Translations under genes and position numbers: made by a program
Notes under the pieces: generated by a model
Database searches by the model: none
Told to the model about the DNA's origin: nothing
What the model saw: only the letters and a program-made list of their open reading frames with translations
NCBI GenBank assembly: GCA_016188045.1
Contig: JACPIM010000024.1
Span: forward strand, 1-55,394
DNA length: 55,394 nt
DNA from: Candidatus Woesearchaeota archaeon
GTDB taxonomy: Archaea; Nanobdellota; Nanobdellia; SCGC-AAA011-G17; JACPIM01
Direction: 5' to 3'
Part shown: positions 32,164 through 39,958 of the stretch, piece after piece
Position numbering within the stretch: position 1 is the stretch's first letter
Layout: each line of letters begins with the position of its first letter

Positions 32164-33783
32164 ATGGGAGAAGCACAACCTATATTTATACTGCCTGAAG
32201 GCACAACTCGAAATACTGGAAGGGATGCTCAAAGAAATAATATAATGGCGGCTAAATTAGTTGCTGAAACTGTGAGAACTACACTAGGGCCTAAAGGGAT
32301 GGATAAGATGATTGTTGATTCTTTAGGTGATGTTACGGTTACAAATGATGGGGTTACTATATTAGAAGAAATGCAGATTGAACATCCTGCAGCTAAGATG
32401 ATTGTTGAAATTGCAAAGACACAGGAAGATGAAGTTGGTGATGGGACTACTACTGCGGTTATAATTGCCGGGGAATTATTAAAAAATGCTGAAACTTTAT
32501 TGGATAAAGATGTGCATCCGACTGTTATTGCTAGAGGATATAGATTAGCTGCTGAAAAAAGCATTGATATATTAAATAACATTGCTGAAGACGTTAATGA
32601 GAATGATACTGAAATTTTAAAAAAACTAGCTATGACTGCCATGACCGGAAAAGGGGCTGAGGCTAATAAAGAATTATTAGCTGACTTGGTTGTTAAAGGA
32701 GTAAAACAAGTTTTAGATGAAAATAAAGGCATTGCAGTAGATAGTATAAAAGTCGAGAAAAAAGTTGGAAATAGCGTAAGTGATTCTGAATTAATACAAG
32801 GAATATTATTAGACAAAGAAAGAGTTCATCCTGGAATGCCAAAAAAAGTAAAAGAAGCTAAAATTTTACTAATCGATGCTGCCTTGGAGATTAAAAATCC
32901 TGAAACAGACACAAAAATACAAATAACAAGCCCTAAACAAATGCAAGATTTTGTTGAGCAGGAAGAAAAAATATTGAAAGGGATGGCTGATAAGGTAATA
33001 GCTACCGGAGCTAATGTTGTTGTCTGCCAAAAAGGCATAGATGATTTAGTTCAGTATTTCCTATCTAAAAAAGGAATATATGCTGTTAGAAGAGTGAGCA
33101 AAAGTGATATGGAAAGAGTTGCTAAAGCAACCGGGGCTAAAGTCGTGAGTAAAATAAATGAAGTAAGCAAAGAAGATTTAGGAAGAGCAGGTGTTGTTGA
33201 GGAGCACAAAGTTGGAGATGAAGACATGACTTATATTAAGGATTGTGATGAAGCTAAAGCAGTTACATTATTAATTAGAGGTGGAAGTGAACATGTTATT
33301 GATGAAATTGAAAGAGCTGTAACTGATGCTGTTGGCGATATAAGAGCTGCTTTAAAAAACGGAAAAGTTGTTGCTGGCGCCGGAGCTCCTGAAATTGAGG
33401 TTTCAAGAGGATTAAGAGAATATGCAAATACTTTATCAGGAAGAGAACAATTGGCGGTATTGGCTTTTGCTGAAGCTGTTGAAATTGTTCCCAGAACTTT
33501 AGCTGAAAATGCTGGTTTAGATCCTATTGATATGTTGACTGAAATGAAAGTTGAGCATGATAAGGGAAATAAGTGGCATGGAATTGATGTTTTTGAAGGA
33601 AAAGTTATTGATGTATGGAATAACAGCGTTGTAGAGCCTTTGAAGATTAAAACACAGGCAATACAAAGCGCTTCAGAAGTTACTGAATTAATATTAAGAA
33701 TAGATGATGTAATTGCAGGATCTGGAAAGAGAAATAATATGCCAAGTATGCCGCCAGGTATGGGTGGGATGCCTGAATATTAG
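32164..33783 (+). CDS. thsA: Thermosome (group II chaperonin) subunit
   Basis: A 539-residue group II chaperonin. [14 protein letters not shown] and [11 protein letters not shown] (about 89-99) bind ATP. The apical lid region is followed by [20 protein letters not shown] and the hinge [16 protein letters not shown]. The C-terminus [10 protein letters not shown] has the short Gly/Met tail that points into the folding chamber. It folds cytosolic proteins with an ATP-driven built-in lid. GGGGGG lies about 8 nt before the ATG. Confidence 0.97.
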   Translation: MGEAQPIFILPEGTTRNTGRDAQRNNIMAAKLVAETVRTTLGPKGMDKMIVDSLGDVTVTNDGVTILEEMQIEHPAAKMIVEIAKTQEDEVGDGTTTAVIIAGELLKNAETLLDKDVHPTVIARGYRLAAEKSIDILNNIAEDVNENDTEILKKLAMTAMTGKGAEANKELLADLVVKGVKQVLDENKGIAVDSIKVEKKVGNSVSDSELIQGILLDKERVHPGMPKKVKEAKILLIDAALEIKNPETDTKIQITSPKQMQDFVEQEEKILKGMADKVIATGANVVVCQKGIDDLVQYFLSKKGIYAVRRVSKSDMERVAKATGAKVVSKINEVSKEDLGRAGVVEEHKVGDEDMTYIKDCDEAKAVTLLIRGGSEHVIDEIERAVTDAVGDIRAALKNGKVVAGAGAPEIEVSRGLREYANTLSGREQLAVLAFAEAVEIVPRTLAENAGLDPIDMLTEMKVEHDKGNKWHGIDVFEGKVIDVWNNSVVEPLKIKTQAIQSASEVTELILRIDDVIAGSGKRNNMPSMPPGMGGMPEY

Positions 33784-33828
33784 AAAAGAATCCCAATTTT
33801 TACTAAATAAAATATTAAAGGAGAAAAA

Positions 33829-34035
33829 ATGCAAGAAGTAAGAAAAACAGAAAATGTTTTATTGGCTATTATGGCTACAGTTGCTATAGGTACTGGTCTA
33901 ATATATAATATAACTAGCGAACCTAAGGTAGAAAATCCAAGTGGAATATCTCAATCAGCATATGTAACACAAACGGCTACTCCTTATTTGACATCTCAAC
34001 CAGTTGTCGTTAAGGCAGAATCAGAAAGAAAATAA
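33829..34035 (+). CDS. Small single-pass membrane protein (68 aa)
   Basis: A 68-residue protein with one hydrophobic segment (residues 10-27, VLLAIMATVAIGTGLIYN) and a Thr/Ser/Pro-rich tail, predicted outside. AAAGGAGAAAAA lies before the ATG. It is 45 nt after the thermosome stop with no clear promoter between, so possibly co-transcribed. No family recognised. Confidence 0.6.
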   Translation: MQEVRKTENVLLAIMATVAIGTGLIYNITSEPKVENPSGISQSAYVTQTATPYLTSQPVVVKAESERK

Positions 34036-34049
34036 TATTATAATCACCT

Positions 34050-34154
34050 CTTTTCCCCACCTGGAGTAACTAAGCTCAGTGCTTTTTGAGTTTGGGTTTG
34101 GTTCTCTAGGTAGGGTTTAATGTTAGCCCTTTTTAGAAAAAGGCGTTAAGATCC
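34050..34154 (-). ncRNA. Candidate structured RNA between 34036 and 34184
   Basis: A G+C-richer island with nested complementary runs. CCCACCT (34056-34062) pairs with AGGTAGG (34108-34114). Inside, AACT and AAGC (34068-34075) pair with GCTT and AGTT (34081-34092). A separate hairpin CCTTTTT/AAAAAGG spans 34128-34143. On the minus strand a TATA-like ATTTATAATT near 34162-34171 would start a transcript near 34140-34154. No coding frame covers it. I cannot name the family; the strand is inferred from the promoter. Confidence 0.4.
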
Positions 34155-34184
34155 AAAATAATAATTATAAATACTTTTTTAATT

Positions 34185-34529
34185 TCAATCAATAGAAAGG
34201 CTAACTTTAATTGCCCTATTAACTTTATTCATTGTATAAATATTGAGTGAACTTATTCTTTTTATTATTCTTGATTTATCTATAGTTTTTATTTGATTTA
34301 ATAGAATAGTTGAATCCAGATTTAATTTTGAATCTTCTTTTTTTATTAACACATTTGTAGGGTATTCTTTTTTAAATGATTTTGAAGTTATGGGAGCAAC
34401 AATTGTTGTTGGAGAATATTTATTAAAAATATCATTTTGTATAATTAATGACGGTCTAATTCCTCCCTGTTCGCTTCCCTTAACAGGCTCAAAATCTACA
34501 AGAACAATTTCTCCTCTTTTAATCTCCAT
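34185..34529 (-). CDS. mazF: MazF/PemK-type endoribonuclease toxin
   Basis: I place the start at the ATG at 34529 (MEIKRGEIVLVDFEPVKGSE), one base after the antitoxin stop; the longer frame only reads back through the antitoxin end. The 114-residue product has the PemK signatures RGEIVLVDFEP, GIRPSLIIQND and TTIVAPITSK, and the ending strand STILLNQIKTIDKSRIIK. MazF toxins cut mRNA at short sites. It is the second gene of a two-gene operon. Confidence 0.88.
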   Translation of the reverse strand: MEIKRGEIVLVDFEPVKGSEQGGIRPSLIIQNDIFNKYSPTTIVAPITSKSFKKEYPTNVLIKKEDSKLNLDSTILLNQIKTIDKSRIIKRISSLNIYTMNKVNRAIKVSLSID

Positions 34530-34530
34530 T

Positions 34531-34770
34531 TTAGTTCTCTTTCCATTCCCAATCAAAATCTTCTTCAATTGCCTCAAATTCTTTAGTAATTTTTAGACTT
34601 TCTTCGGCAGTTTCTTTAGCTCCTTCTATCATTAATTCAATATTTTTTCTTTTTTGTTCATCTATTTGATTAATCATCTTAACAATTACATCTTCATAAG
34701 TTTCTTTATCTGTCTTTAATCTATCCAACTCTTTTTTAGCATTTTCAGTTATTTGAATTGTTGTTACCAT
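34531..34770 (-). CDS. Antitoxin of the MazF-type pair
   Basis: A 79-residue protein starting MVTTIQITENAKKELDRLKT, the VapB/RHH-like archaeal antitoxin N-terminus, followed by DKETYEDVIVKMI and a long acidic helix ending EAIEEDFDWEWKEN. It should bind DNA through its N-terminus and block the toxin through its acidic tail. The minus-strand TATA-like ATTTAAATACTATAG lies directly upstream of the ATG, giving a leaderless operon start and room for autorepression. Confidence 0.8.
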   Translation of the reverse strand: MVTTIQITENAKKELDRLKTDKETYEDVIVKMINQIDEQKRKNIELMIEGAKETAEESLKITKEFEAIEEDFDWEWKEN

Positions 34771-34876
34771 ATGACTATAGATGAACTATAGTATTTAAAT
34801 GCTTTGTTTATATTGTTATTTCTTAATAGTAGTGATAAATGGAAAGGTTTATAAATTGTGAAAATGGGTAAATTTT

Positions 34877-35281
34877 ATGGAAAGGCCAAAAGATAATTTA
34901 GAACAGAAAGCATTAGATGATATAGAACGAAAGATCTTCGAAGCATATTTAGATGGACTTAAAAATATGTACGAAACGGCAGAACCAGGTTTAAGAGGAG
35001 GGGTAAGACATTTATTAGACGATCTCATTCTTTATCCTAATAACACAATTATTCGATATGGGAAGGCTCCAGTTTTTGATGGCAGTAGAGCCCGCGAAAT
35101 TAGACAAACAGTAGGTATAACTACTACTAGACTTGGAGAAAAATTAAAGTTCAGTCAGGGTACGGTGAGTAGATATGAGAACCGTGGCATAGCAGGTGAT
35201 GATAAGAACTCCCTTAGTGCAATTGAGAGGAGATATCTTTTATGGTTAAAAGAGCAAGGCTATAATCCATTTAATATTTGA
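34877..35281 (+). CDS. Xre-family HTH transcription regulator (134 aa)
   Basis: A 134-residue protein. Residues about 72-105 form a Cro/C1-type helix-turn-helix (REIRQTVGITTTRLGEKLKF then SQGTVSRYENRGIAGDDK). The N-terminal 65 residues are helical and specific to this protein. It leads a run of genes on the plus strand; the next gene overlaps or abuts its stop. A TATA-like AAAGGTTTATAAATTG lies about 25-35 nt before the ATG. Confidence 0.82.
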   Translation: MERPKDNLEQKALDDIERKIFEAYLDGLKNMYETAEPGLRGGVRHLLDDLILYPNNTIIRYGKAPVFDGSRAREIRQTVGITTTRLGEKLKFSQGTVSRYENRGIAGDDKNSLSAIERRYLLWLKEQGYNPFNI

Positions 35282-35307
35282 TCATTTATTTTTTTAAAAA
35301 TCATAAA

Positions 35308-36267
35308 ATGTCAAACAACTTAAGTTCATTTAAAAGAATGTTAATTGTAGCAGGAGCTACTGCGGCATTAATTGGTGGGGCATATTTTTATGGTAGATTA
35401 AGTAATAGTGATAACAAACAATATGATATAAATGATTACATGACTGCTGTTGCTCAAATTGAAAGCAATGGAAATCCAATAGCGAAAAGATATGAACCAA
35501 AAATAAATGATGTTAGTTATGGAGAACACCAAATTTTAACTAGAACTGCATTATACCTAGAAAAAAAACATCCTGGATTGCCTAGAATAAGTGATTATGG
35601 TGATTTAGAAAGCAAGATAAGAAAGGTAAATGTAGAAGAAGCTGAAAAAGATTTAATTGAACTTTATTCAAAAAAAGTCAGTTTTAATGGTAATATTAAA
35701 GAAGTAAATGTAGATGGTGAAATTGATGTAGCTTCCAGAGAGTTAATTAAAAGAATTCAGAGAAAACATGGATTAGATGTAACTGGAAAGCTTGATAGAA
35801 ACACCTTGATTGCAATAAAAAAAGACAGGCATGTAGAAGATAGACTTTTAGATCCTGAAATTAACAACGCTTATGCTGAATTTTTATTTAAAAGAGAATT
35901 TGATTTTTATGGCGGCAATAAAGATTTAGCTGTTGCCGCTTATAATTCTGGGCATTTTACTCCATTAACTGCAAGAACGCAGGAACAATTAAATGATCTA
36001 TATGGTACTGGTTTAGTTCCTGATGGTATTGTTGGAAATGAAACTTCTAGTATTCTTAAGAGATTTCAAAAAGAGTTTAGATTAAATGAAACTGGAAGAT
36101 TAACTGAAAATGGAAATTTAGATGCGAGAACTTATGGAAAAATACAAGAGGAGTGGAGAAAAAAGTTTCCCAATAGCCCAAATCCAAAAGGAATAGTTCC
36201 AGAAATTAGAATTACTAAAAGACATGTTAAAAGATTTAATGCTGCATTAAGAAAAGGACTTTTTTAA
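35308..36267 (+). CDS. Peptidoglycan lytic transglycosylase with two peptidoglycan-binding modules
   Basis: From the ATG at 35308 (319 residues) there is a membrane segment or uncleaved signal (about 11-28), then an SLT-type transglycosylase: catalytic Glu52 in AVAQIESNGNP, SYGEHQIL (70-77) and the helix LAVAAYNSGH (207-216). Two PGBD1-like modules are seen: GLDVTGKLDRNTLIAIKK (about 155-172), set inside the transglycosylase, and LVPDGIVGNETSSILKRFQK (about 236-255). Archaea lack peptidoglycan, so the target is likely a bacterial wall. An earlier TTG start at 35278 overlaps the regulator stop. Confidence 0.82.
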   Translation: MSNNLSSFKRMLIVAGATAALIGGAYFYGRLSNSDNKQYDINDYMTAVAQIESNGNPIAKRYEPKINDVSYGEHQILTRTALYLEKKHPGLPRISDYGDLESKIRKVNVEEAEKDLIELYSKKVSFNGNIKEVNVDGEIDVASRELIKRIQRKHGLDVTGKLDRNTLIAIKKDRHVEDRLLDPEINNAYAEFLFKREFDFYGGNKDLAVAAYNSGHFTPLTARTQEQLNDLYGTGLVPDGIVGNETSSILKRFQKEFRLNETGRLTENGNLDARTYGKIQEEWRKKFPNSPNPKGIVPEIRITKRHVKRFNAALRKGLF

Positions 36268-36268
36268 A

Positions 36269-37123
36269 ATGAATGATTTAGAGAATATACCGGTTTCTGA
36301 ATTAAATCTTGGTGTTAGAGGAATAAGAAGATTAAATGAACTTGGTGTTACAAATATAGGTGATTTATTATTTTATGATGTTGAAGATATATTGGGTGAT
36401 AATTTTGGCAGGGGTTCTTTAGAAGAATTAAAAAGAGAATTATCTGAATATGACGTTGAATTAAAAACAAGAAGACAGAGAGAACATGAAAGAATTTGTG
36501 ATGCAATTGTTAAAGCAAAAGAAAAGGGAGTTGATTCCCAGACTTTAATGGCTAAGATACTTGGACAAGATATATATAAGTTAAGACATCATGCTGAAAA
36601 AGCAGATATTGAACTACCTAAGGGAAAAAGAGGAGTTAAACCAAAAGTAATTCCGGAGAGAGATAGAGATATTACTGAGGGATTAAGTTTTAGTGAGTAT
36701 GCTGAAATGTGGAACATGTCAAGGCAAGGTGCCACTAGTTATATTAAACATCCTAGTAGATATGAAATTTGGCAAAATGCAAGAGTTGAGAGATTGGAAA
36801 GAGCAAGAGAATGGAAAGCTCTGGAAAAAGAAGAAGCTGTAAAAAGAGAAGAAGGAAAACAAAGATTTCTTTTTGCTGCTTATGATAGAGCAAAAGAAAT
36901 TGGTGCTTGGGCTTATCAAAGGGCGGTAGAGTATTGCATCTTAACTAATGGTATGACAAGTATTCCATTTAATAATCTTTTAACATTATTTGAAAATTAT
37001 CAAGATATGTATGAAGGTATTGAAGAGTTAAATTATTTAAAATTAGCAAAAAAATCAAGTATTAAACGTGAAACTGTTAAAAAAGTAATTAAAACAGTTG
37101 AACCTTGGCTAGAGACTGATTAA
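36269..37123 (+). CDS. RpoA-CTD-like HhH protein with helical DNA-binding-like regions (284 aa)
   Basis: Residues 5-60 (IPVSELNLGVRGIRRLNELG, VTNIGDLLFYDVEDILG, GRGSLEELKRELSEY) closely follow the C-terminal domain of bacterial RNA polymerase alpha, a helix-hairpin-helix fold that binds DNA and activators. The rest holds two or three HTH-like stretches (LMAKILGQDIYKLRHHAEKA; SFSEYAEMWNMSRQGATSYI) and a C-terminal segment KLAKKSSIKRETVKKVI. No signal or membrane segment. It begins one base after the transglycosylase stop. Likely a transcription regulator or a mobile-element protein; function unknown. Confidence 0.65.
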   Translation: MNDLENIPVSELNLGVRGIRRLNELGVTNIGDLLFYDVEDILGDNFGRGSLEELKRELSEYDVELKTRRQREHERICDAIVKAKEKGVDSQTLMAKILGQDIYKLRHHAEKADIELPKGKRGVKPKVIPERDRDITEGLSFSEYAEMWNMSRQGATSYIKHPSRYEIWQNARVERLERAREWKALEKEEAVKREEGKQRFLFAAYDRAKEIGAWAYQRAVEYCILTNGMTSIPFNNLLTLFENYQDMYEGIEELNYLKLAKKSSIKRETVKKVIKTVEPWLETD

Positions 37124-37196
37124 TTCTGATAAAAATAGTAATAAAAACCTTTTTATAGTAGTTTTAATATAATATTTTTGTGTAAGGGGTGAAAAT

Positions 37197-37520
37197 TTGA
37201 CATCTTCAAGAGTCACAAAACAAGATATAATTACCGAATTAGTAAAACATAATGTAGAATTATTGAAGAAAAATGCAGATTTGGTAACTTCTGTGAATAA
37301 TTTGATAAAAAAAGTTGATGAATTAGTAGAAATTTTCAAAAAAGCTGCACAAAATATTGAAAAAGGAGAAGTTAGAGAGCCTTTAGCGAGAAAATTGACT
37401 GATTTATTAGAGCAAAACAAGAGAATTGCAAGAGGATTGTTATTATTGGAGAAATTTGTAAGGGATAAAGAAACTTTTTCTGGTATTAAGAAAAAAGAGG
37501 CAGAAGGCGGATTATTTTAG
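37197..37520 (+). CDS. Coiled-coil protein preceding the secretion-ATPase-like gene (107 aa)
   Basis: A TTG at 37197 follows GGGGTG by six bases. The 107-residue product is nearly all helical with heptad-like Leu/Ile/Val (IITELVKHNVELLKKNADLV, VNNLIKKVDELVEIFKKAAQ). It ends two bases before the next gene, so the two are probably made together. In DPANN genomes such proteins accompany type IV pilus/archaellum motor genes, but that association is from memory. Confidence 0.68.
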   Translation: MTSSRVTKQDIITELVKHNVELLKKNADLVTSVNNLIKKVDELVEIFKKAAQNIEKGEVREPLARKLTDLLEQNKRIARGLLLLEKFVRDKETFSGIKKKEAEGGLF

Positions 37521-38522
37521 ATGAAAGAGCCTGAATTTTTATTTAATGAAGAATGGCTCAAGTTAGAAAAAGACTTAAAAGAAGTTTTAGATGAGATTAA
37601 AGACCCTGAAGTTGAGAGACAGAAATATATTTTAGAGACTTTTGTCAGGGGGGCGGCTTATACTTTTGTTGATAAAAATAAAATTTTACTAAAAAATAGG
37701 TTTTTTCCTGCACCTATGAAAGAGATTTCTGAAAAAGAAGAAATTCCATCTGAGCTTGGCGGAGAAGAAGTAAAACAACCAAAGTATTATAATGAGATGA
37801 TGAACATTCAAACTGGAGTTGATGTTTATCCTATACCTGTTCCTAGCACTAAGGGAAATATACAACCAGCTTTACAATTTAAAGAATTTCCCATTTATAC
37901 AAAAAAACTAGTTCAAAAAGAAGATAGAAAAAGAAAAAAACCTTCTCCATTGAAAAAACCAGAGATTGTACCCTTGATTAAAACAACTAAGGATTTAATA
38001 ACTGATAATATAACTGGAAAAGTTTTAGCTACTGTTGAAATTTCTGACAAGTATTTGGTTAATGAACCTGGATTAGACAGCAACGATATAGATGTTCTGA
38101 TGAAGATTAAGAAAAAAAATATAAAAAACATGGAGAAAGGATGGAAGTTAATACAAAAATATGGAAAGAAAGCCGGAATAAAAGAAGGACATGATACTTT
38201 AATAAAATATTATTTGGTAAATGATGTTTTTGGTTTAGGAAGAATAGAGCCTTTGTTGCATGATGATAAAATAAAGAGCGTTAGTTGTGGTGGCGAAGGG
38301 AAGAAAATAGAAGTAGAAGTTGATGGAAAAATACTTGGATCCAACATTATGTATTTAAGTAAAGAAGAATTATTTAATTTTGTTTATGGTTTAGCTGAGA
38401 AGATTGGGGTAAAATTGAATAATAAAAATAAAATAGTAAACGGTATTTTAAGAGGATTTGAGTTTACATTGAATATTGGGGATGATTTGCAAACTCCCTC
38501 TTTTAAAGTAGTAAGAAAATGA
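37521..38522 (+). CDS. N-terminal domain of a type II/IV secretion ATPase, motor domain missing
   Basis: A 333-residue protein. From about residue 225, YYLVNDVFGLGRIEPLLHDD then KIKSVSCGGEGKKIEVEVDG matches the N-terminal domain of FlaI/GspE/VirB11 ATPases. NLNNKNKIVNGILRGFEFTL and TPSFKVVRK match the segment just before the Walker A domain. The frame stops there. No P-loop, Walker B or His boxes follow and the next gene is unrelated. The first 150 residues are charged and disordered-looking. It could be a regulatory partner, a scaffold for another ATPase, or a truncated gene. Confidence 0.72.
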   Translation: MKEPEFLFNEEWLKLEKDLKEVLDEIKDPEVERQKYILETFVRGAAYTFVDKNKILLKNRFFPAPMKEISEKEEIPSELGGEEVKQPKYYNEMMNIQTGVDVYPIPVPSTKGNIQPALQFKEFPIYTKKLVQKEDRKRKKPSPLKKPEIVPLIKTTKDLITDNITGKVLATVEISDKYLVNEPGLDSNDIDVLMKIKKKNIKNMEKGWKLIQKYGKKAGIKEGHDTLIKYYLVNDVFGLGRIEPLLHDDKIKSVSCGGEGKKIEVEVDGKILGSNIMYLSKEELFNFVYGLAEKIGVKLNNKNKIVNGILRGFEFTLNIGDDLQTPSFKVVRK

Positions 38523-38812
38523 AAAAAACAGTCTTATTGTTAGTACTAATTTTTTTAATCTTAGGATTTATAAGTAATATACCCTCCACAGAAGAGAATA
38601 TGTGTACCAAAATGGATTTAGAATGTCAAAAAACCGGGGAATATACTGTTAATGAGTGTACTTCATCTAAATCCATATTTGGATTTTGGATTATTAATAT
38701 AGCAAAACAATGCCCTGGCAAAGAATTAGTAACTTGTCAGGACAATACACAAATTAGCTCAAGAATTGAGATTGATAGGGATAAATGTAAATATTCATTA
38801 ACATTTATATGA
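38519..38812 (+). CDS. Small exported Cys-rich protein (97 aa)
   Basis: A signal peptide (residues 1-21, VLLLVLIFLILGFIS) followed by a 75-residue domain with six Cys (MCTKMDLECQ, NECTSS, QCPGK, TCQDN, KCKYS). It overlaps the ATPase-like gene by four bases and the Kazal gene by four, so all belong to one operon. No family recognised. Disulfides outside the cell are likely. Confidence 0.68.
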   Translation: MKKTVLLLVLIFLILGFISNIPSTEENMCTKMDLECQKTGEYTVNECTSSKSIFGFWIINIAKQCPGKELVTCQDNTQISSRIEIDRDKCKYSLTFI

Positions 38813-39075
38813 TAAAAATGGAAATAATAAGAAAGTCTAGAATAATGTTCTTAGTTTTATTATTAATAAATATTACTTTAATTGGTGGATGTGTTAAAGT
38901 TGAAAAGACCGTAACTGAAGAAGAACAGTTTATTAATTGTGAAATAAATAAAGATACACAAAGAGCATTTTGCATTCAAGTTTATGATCCTGTTTGTGGA
39001 GAAGATGGAAAAACTTACAGTAATAGTTGTGTCGCTTGTCAGAGTATAACCAAGTATAAAAAAGGAGAATGTTAG
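38809..39075 (+). CDS. Kazal-type serine protease inhibitor lipoprotein
   Basis: An 88-residue protein. Residues 1-26 look like a lipoprotein signal (LVLLLINITLIGGC with a Cys at the lipobox position). The C-terminal 34 residues, CIQVYDPVCGEDGKTYSNSC then VACQSITKYKKGEC, form a Kazal domain with the hallmark PVCGxDGxTYxNxC. Kazal domains bind serine proteases through a loop before this motif. It overlaps the preceding gene by ATGA. In a surface-attached archaeon it may protect exported proteins or act against partner-cell proteases; that role is inferred. Confidence 0.8.
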   Translation: MIKMEIIRKSRIMFLVLLLINITLIGGCVKVEKTVTEEEQFINCEINKDTQRAFCIQVYDPVCGEDGKTYSNSCVACQSITKYKKGEC

Positions 39076-39101
39076 AACCTTTCTTAGAAAGAAACGTTCA
39101 T
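39074..39101. repeat. Imperfect hairpin element shared with tRNA-Glu intron 2
   Basis: AGAACCTTTCTTAG-AAAGAAACGTTCATGAAA folds as a hairpin. The same core, GAACCTTTCTT ... AAAGAAACGTTC, occurs at 53291-53318 in the T-loop intron of tRNA-Glu, and a related hairpin lies in its first intron. The element follows the Kazal gene stop. Confidence 0.65.
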
Positions 39102-39157
39102 GAAATAAAAAACTTAAAACGAAAAAGTTTATATAAGAAAAAAGAGTGTGATATTAT

Positions 39158-39655
39158 ATGGAAAATAAGGTGACACTAGTTTTAGTTGTTCTTTTATCTT
39201 TTGTATTATTTTTTAGCTTGGCAGAGACCTTAACTGGAAATATTGTGCTAAATCAAATAGGATCAACGGCCCAACATAGAAGCGATTTAGAAAAAACAAA
39301 GCTGCTTGTAAGTCCTAAAAGCGTTAGTGCTGGTGGAATGATTAATGTTGAAATATATCCTGCTAAAGAAGGAGTTTTTACAGGTATAGCTGTTTATGGT
39401 GCTAGCGGAGCAAGAAAATATGGCGGATTATGCGACAATCAAGCAAGTGCTGATTTTTGTTCTAATACCTATCAATGTATAGATAAAGATCAAGCAAGAT
39501 GCACACCAGGACCTAAATGTTATGGTGCCAAGAGAGTTAATATCAGAACGAGCCAAAATTGGAGTCCTGGAATTTATACAGTAAAAGTATGTAACGGACC
39601 AAGTGATTGTCAGAAATGTAAGAATCCTTCAACTGCTAGTTTTATTATAGAATAA
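39158..39655 (+). CDS. Exported protein with Cys-rich beta domain (165 aa)
   Basis: A signal peptide (residues 5-22, LVLVVLLSFVLFFSLAE) followed by an extracellular domain with an LVSPKSVSAGGMINVEIYPA strand typical of Ig-like surface folds, then Cys in GLCDNQASADFC, YQCIDKDQARCTPGPKCYG and VCNGPSDCQKCK. Its own promoter is likely: AAAAGTTTATATAAG (about 39123-39137) precedes the ATG by about 20 nt. No catalytic motif. Probably a surface structural or binding protein. Confidence 0.7.
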   Translation: MENKVTLVLVVLLSFVLFFSLAETLTGNIVLNQIGSTAQHRSDLEKTKLLVSPKSVSAGGMINVEIYPAKEGVFTGIAVYGASGARKYGGLCDNQASADFCSNTYQCIDKDQARCTPGPKCYGAKRVNIRTSQNWSPGIYTVKVCNGPSDCQKCKNPSTASFIIE

Positions 39656-39669
39656 ATTTAAAGAATAAT

Positions 39670-39900
39670 TTAGTGACAATATTCTCTTTTATAAAGATCT
39701 GCTCTATGTTTATCTATAAGACTAAGTCTTAAAGCTTCATCTATTGCAAACTCAGTTAATATACAATATTGATCAAATACAGTTCTGTCTCTAGATTCTT
39801 TTACTATATCTCTACTTTTTGATCTTATAGCTTGCTGTAAACTGATTCCCGCTGGCAGTTGTATCTTTGCTCCTAATTCTAACAATAATTGCATTAACAT
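39670..39900 (-). CDS. Small hypothetical protein (76 aa)
   Basis: A 76-residue helical protein, MLMQLLLELGAKIQLPAGIS..., with LQQAIRSKSRDIVKESRDRT and two Cys (DQYCILTEF, KREYCH). No membrane segment or known domain. It converges on the exported protein at 39158. The AT-rich upstream region (39901-39950, ATAAATTAGG) could hold a promoter. Modest certainty that it is real. Confidence 0.5.
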   Translation of the reverse strand: MLMQLLLELGAKIQLPAGISLQQAIRSKSRDIVKESRDRTVFDQYCILTEFAIDEALRLSLIDKHRADLYKREYCH

Positions 39901-39958
39901 ATTTAATTAACGTATTTCCTAATTTATAAATCTTTCTATTTTTATTACCTATTAGTAG

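Noticed and set aside
32229-32816. 195-codon minus-strand frame
   Set aside because: Antisense of the thermosome gene.
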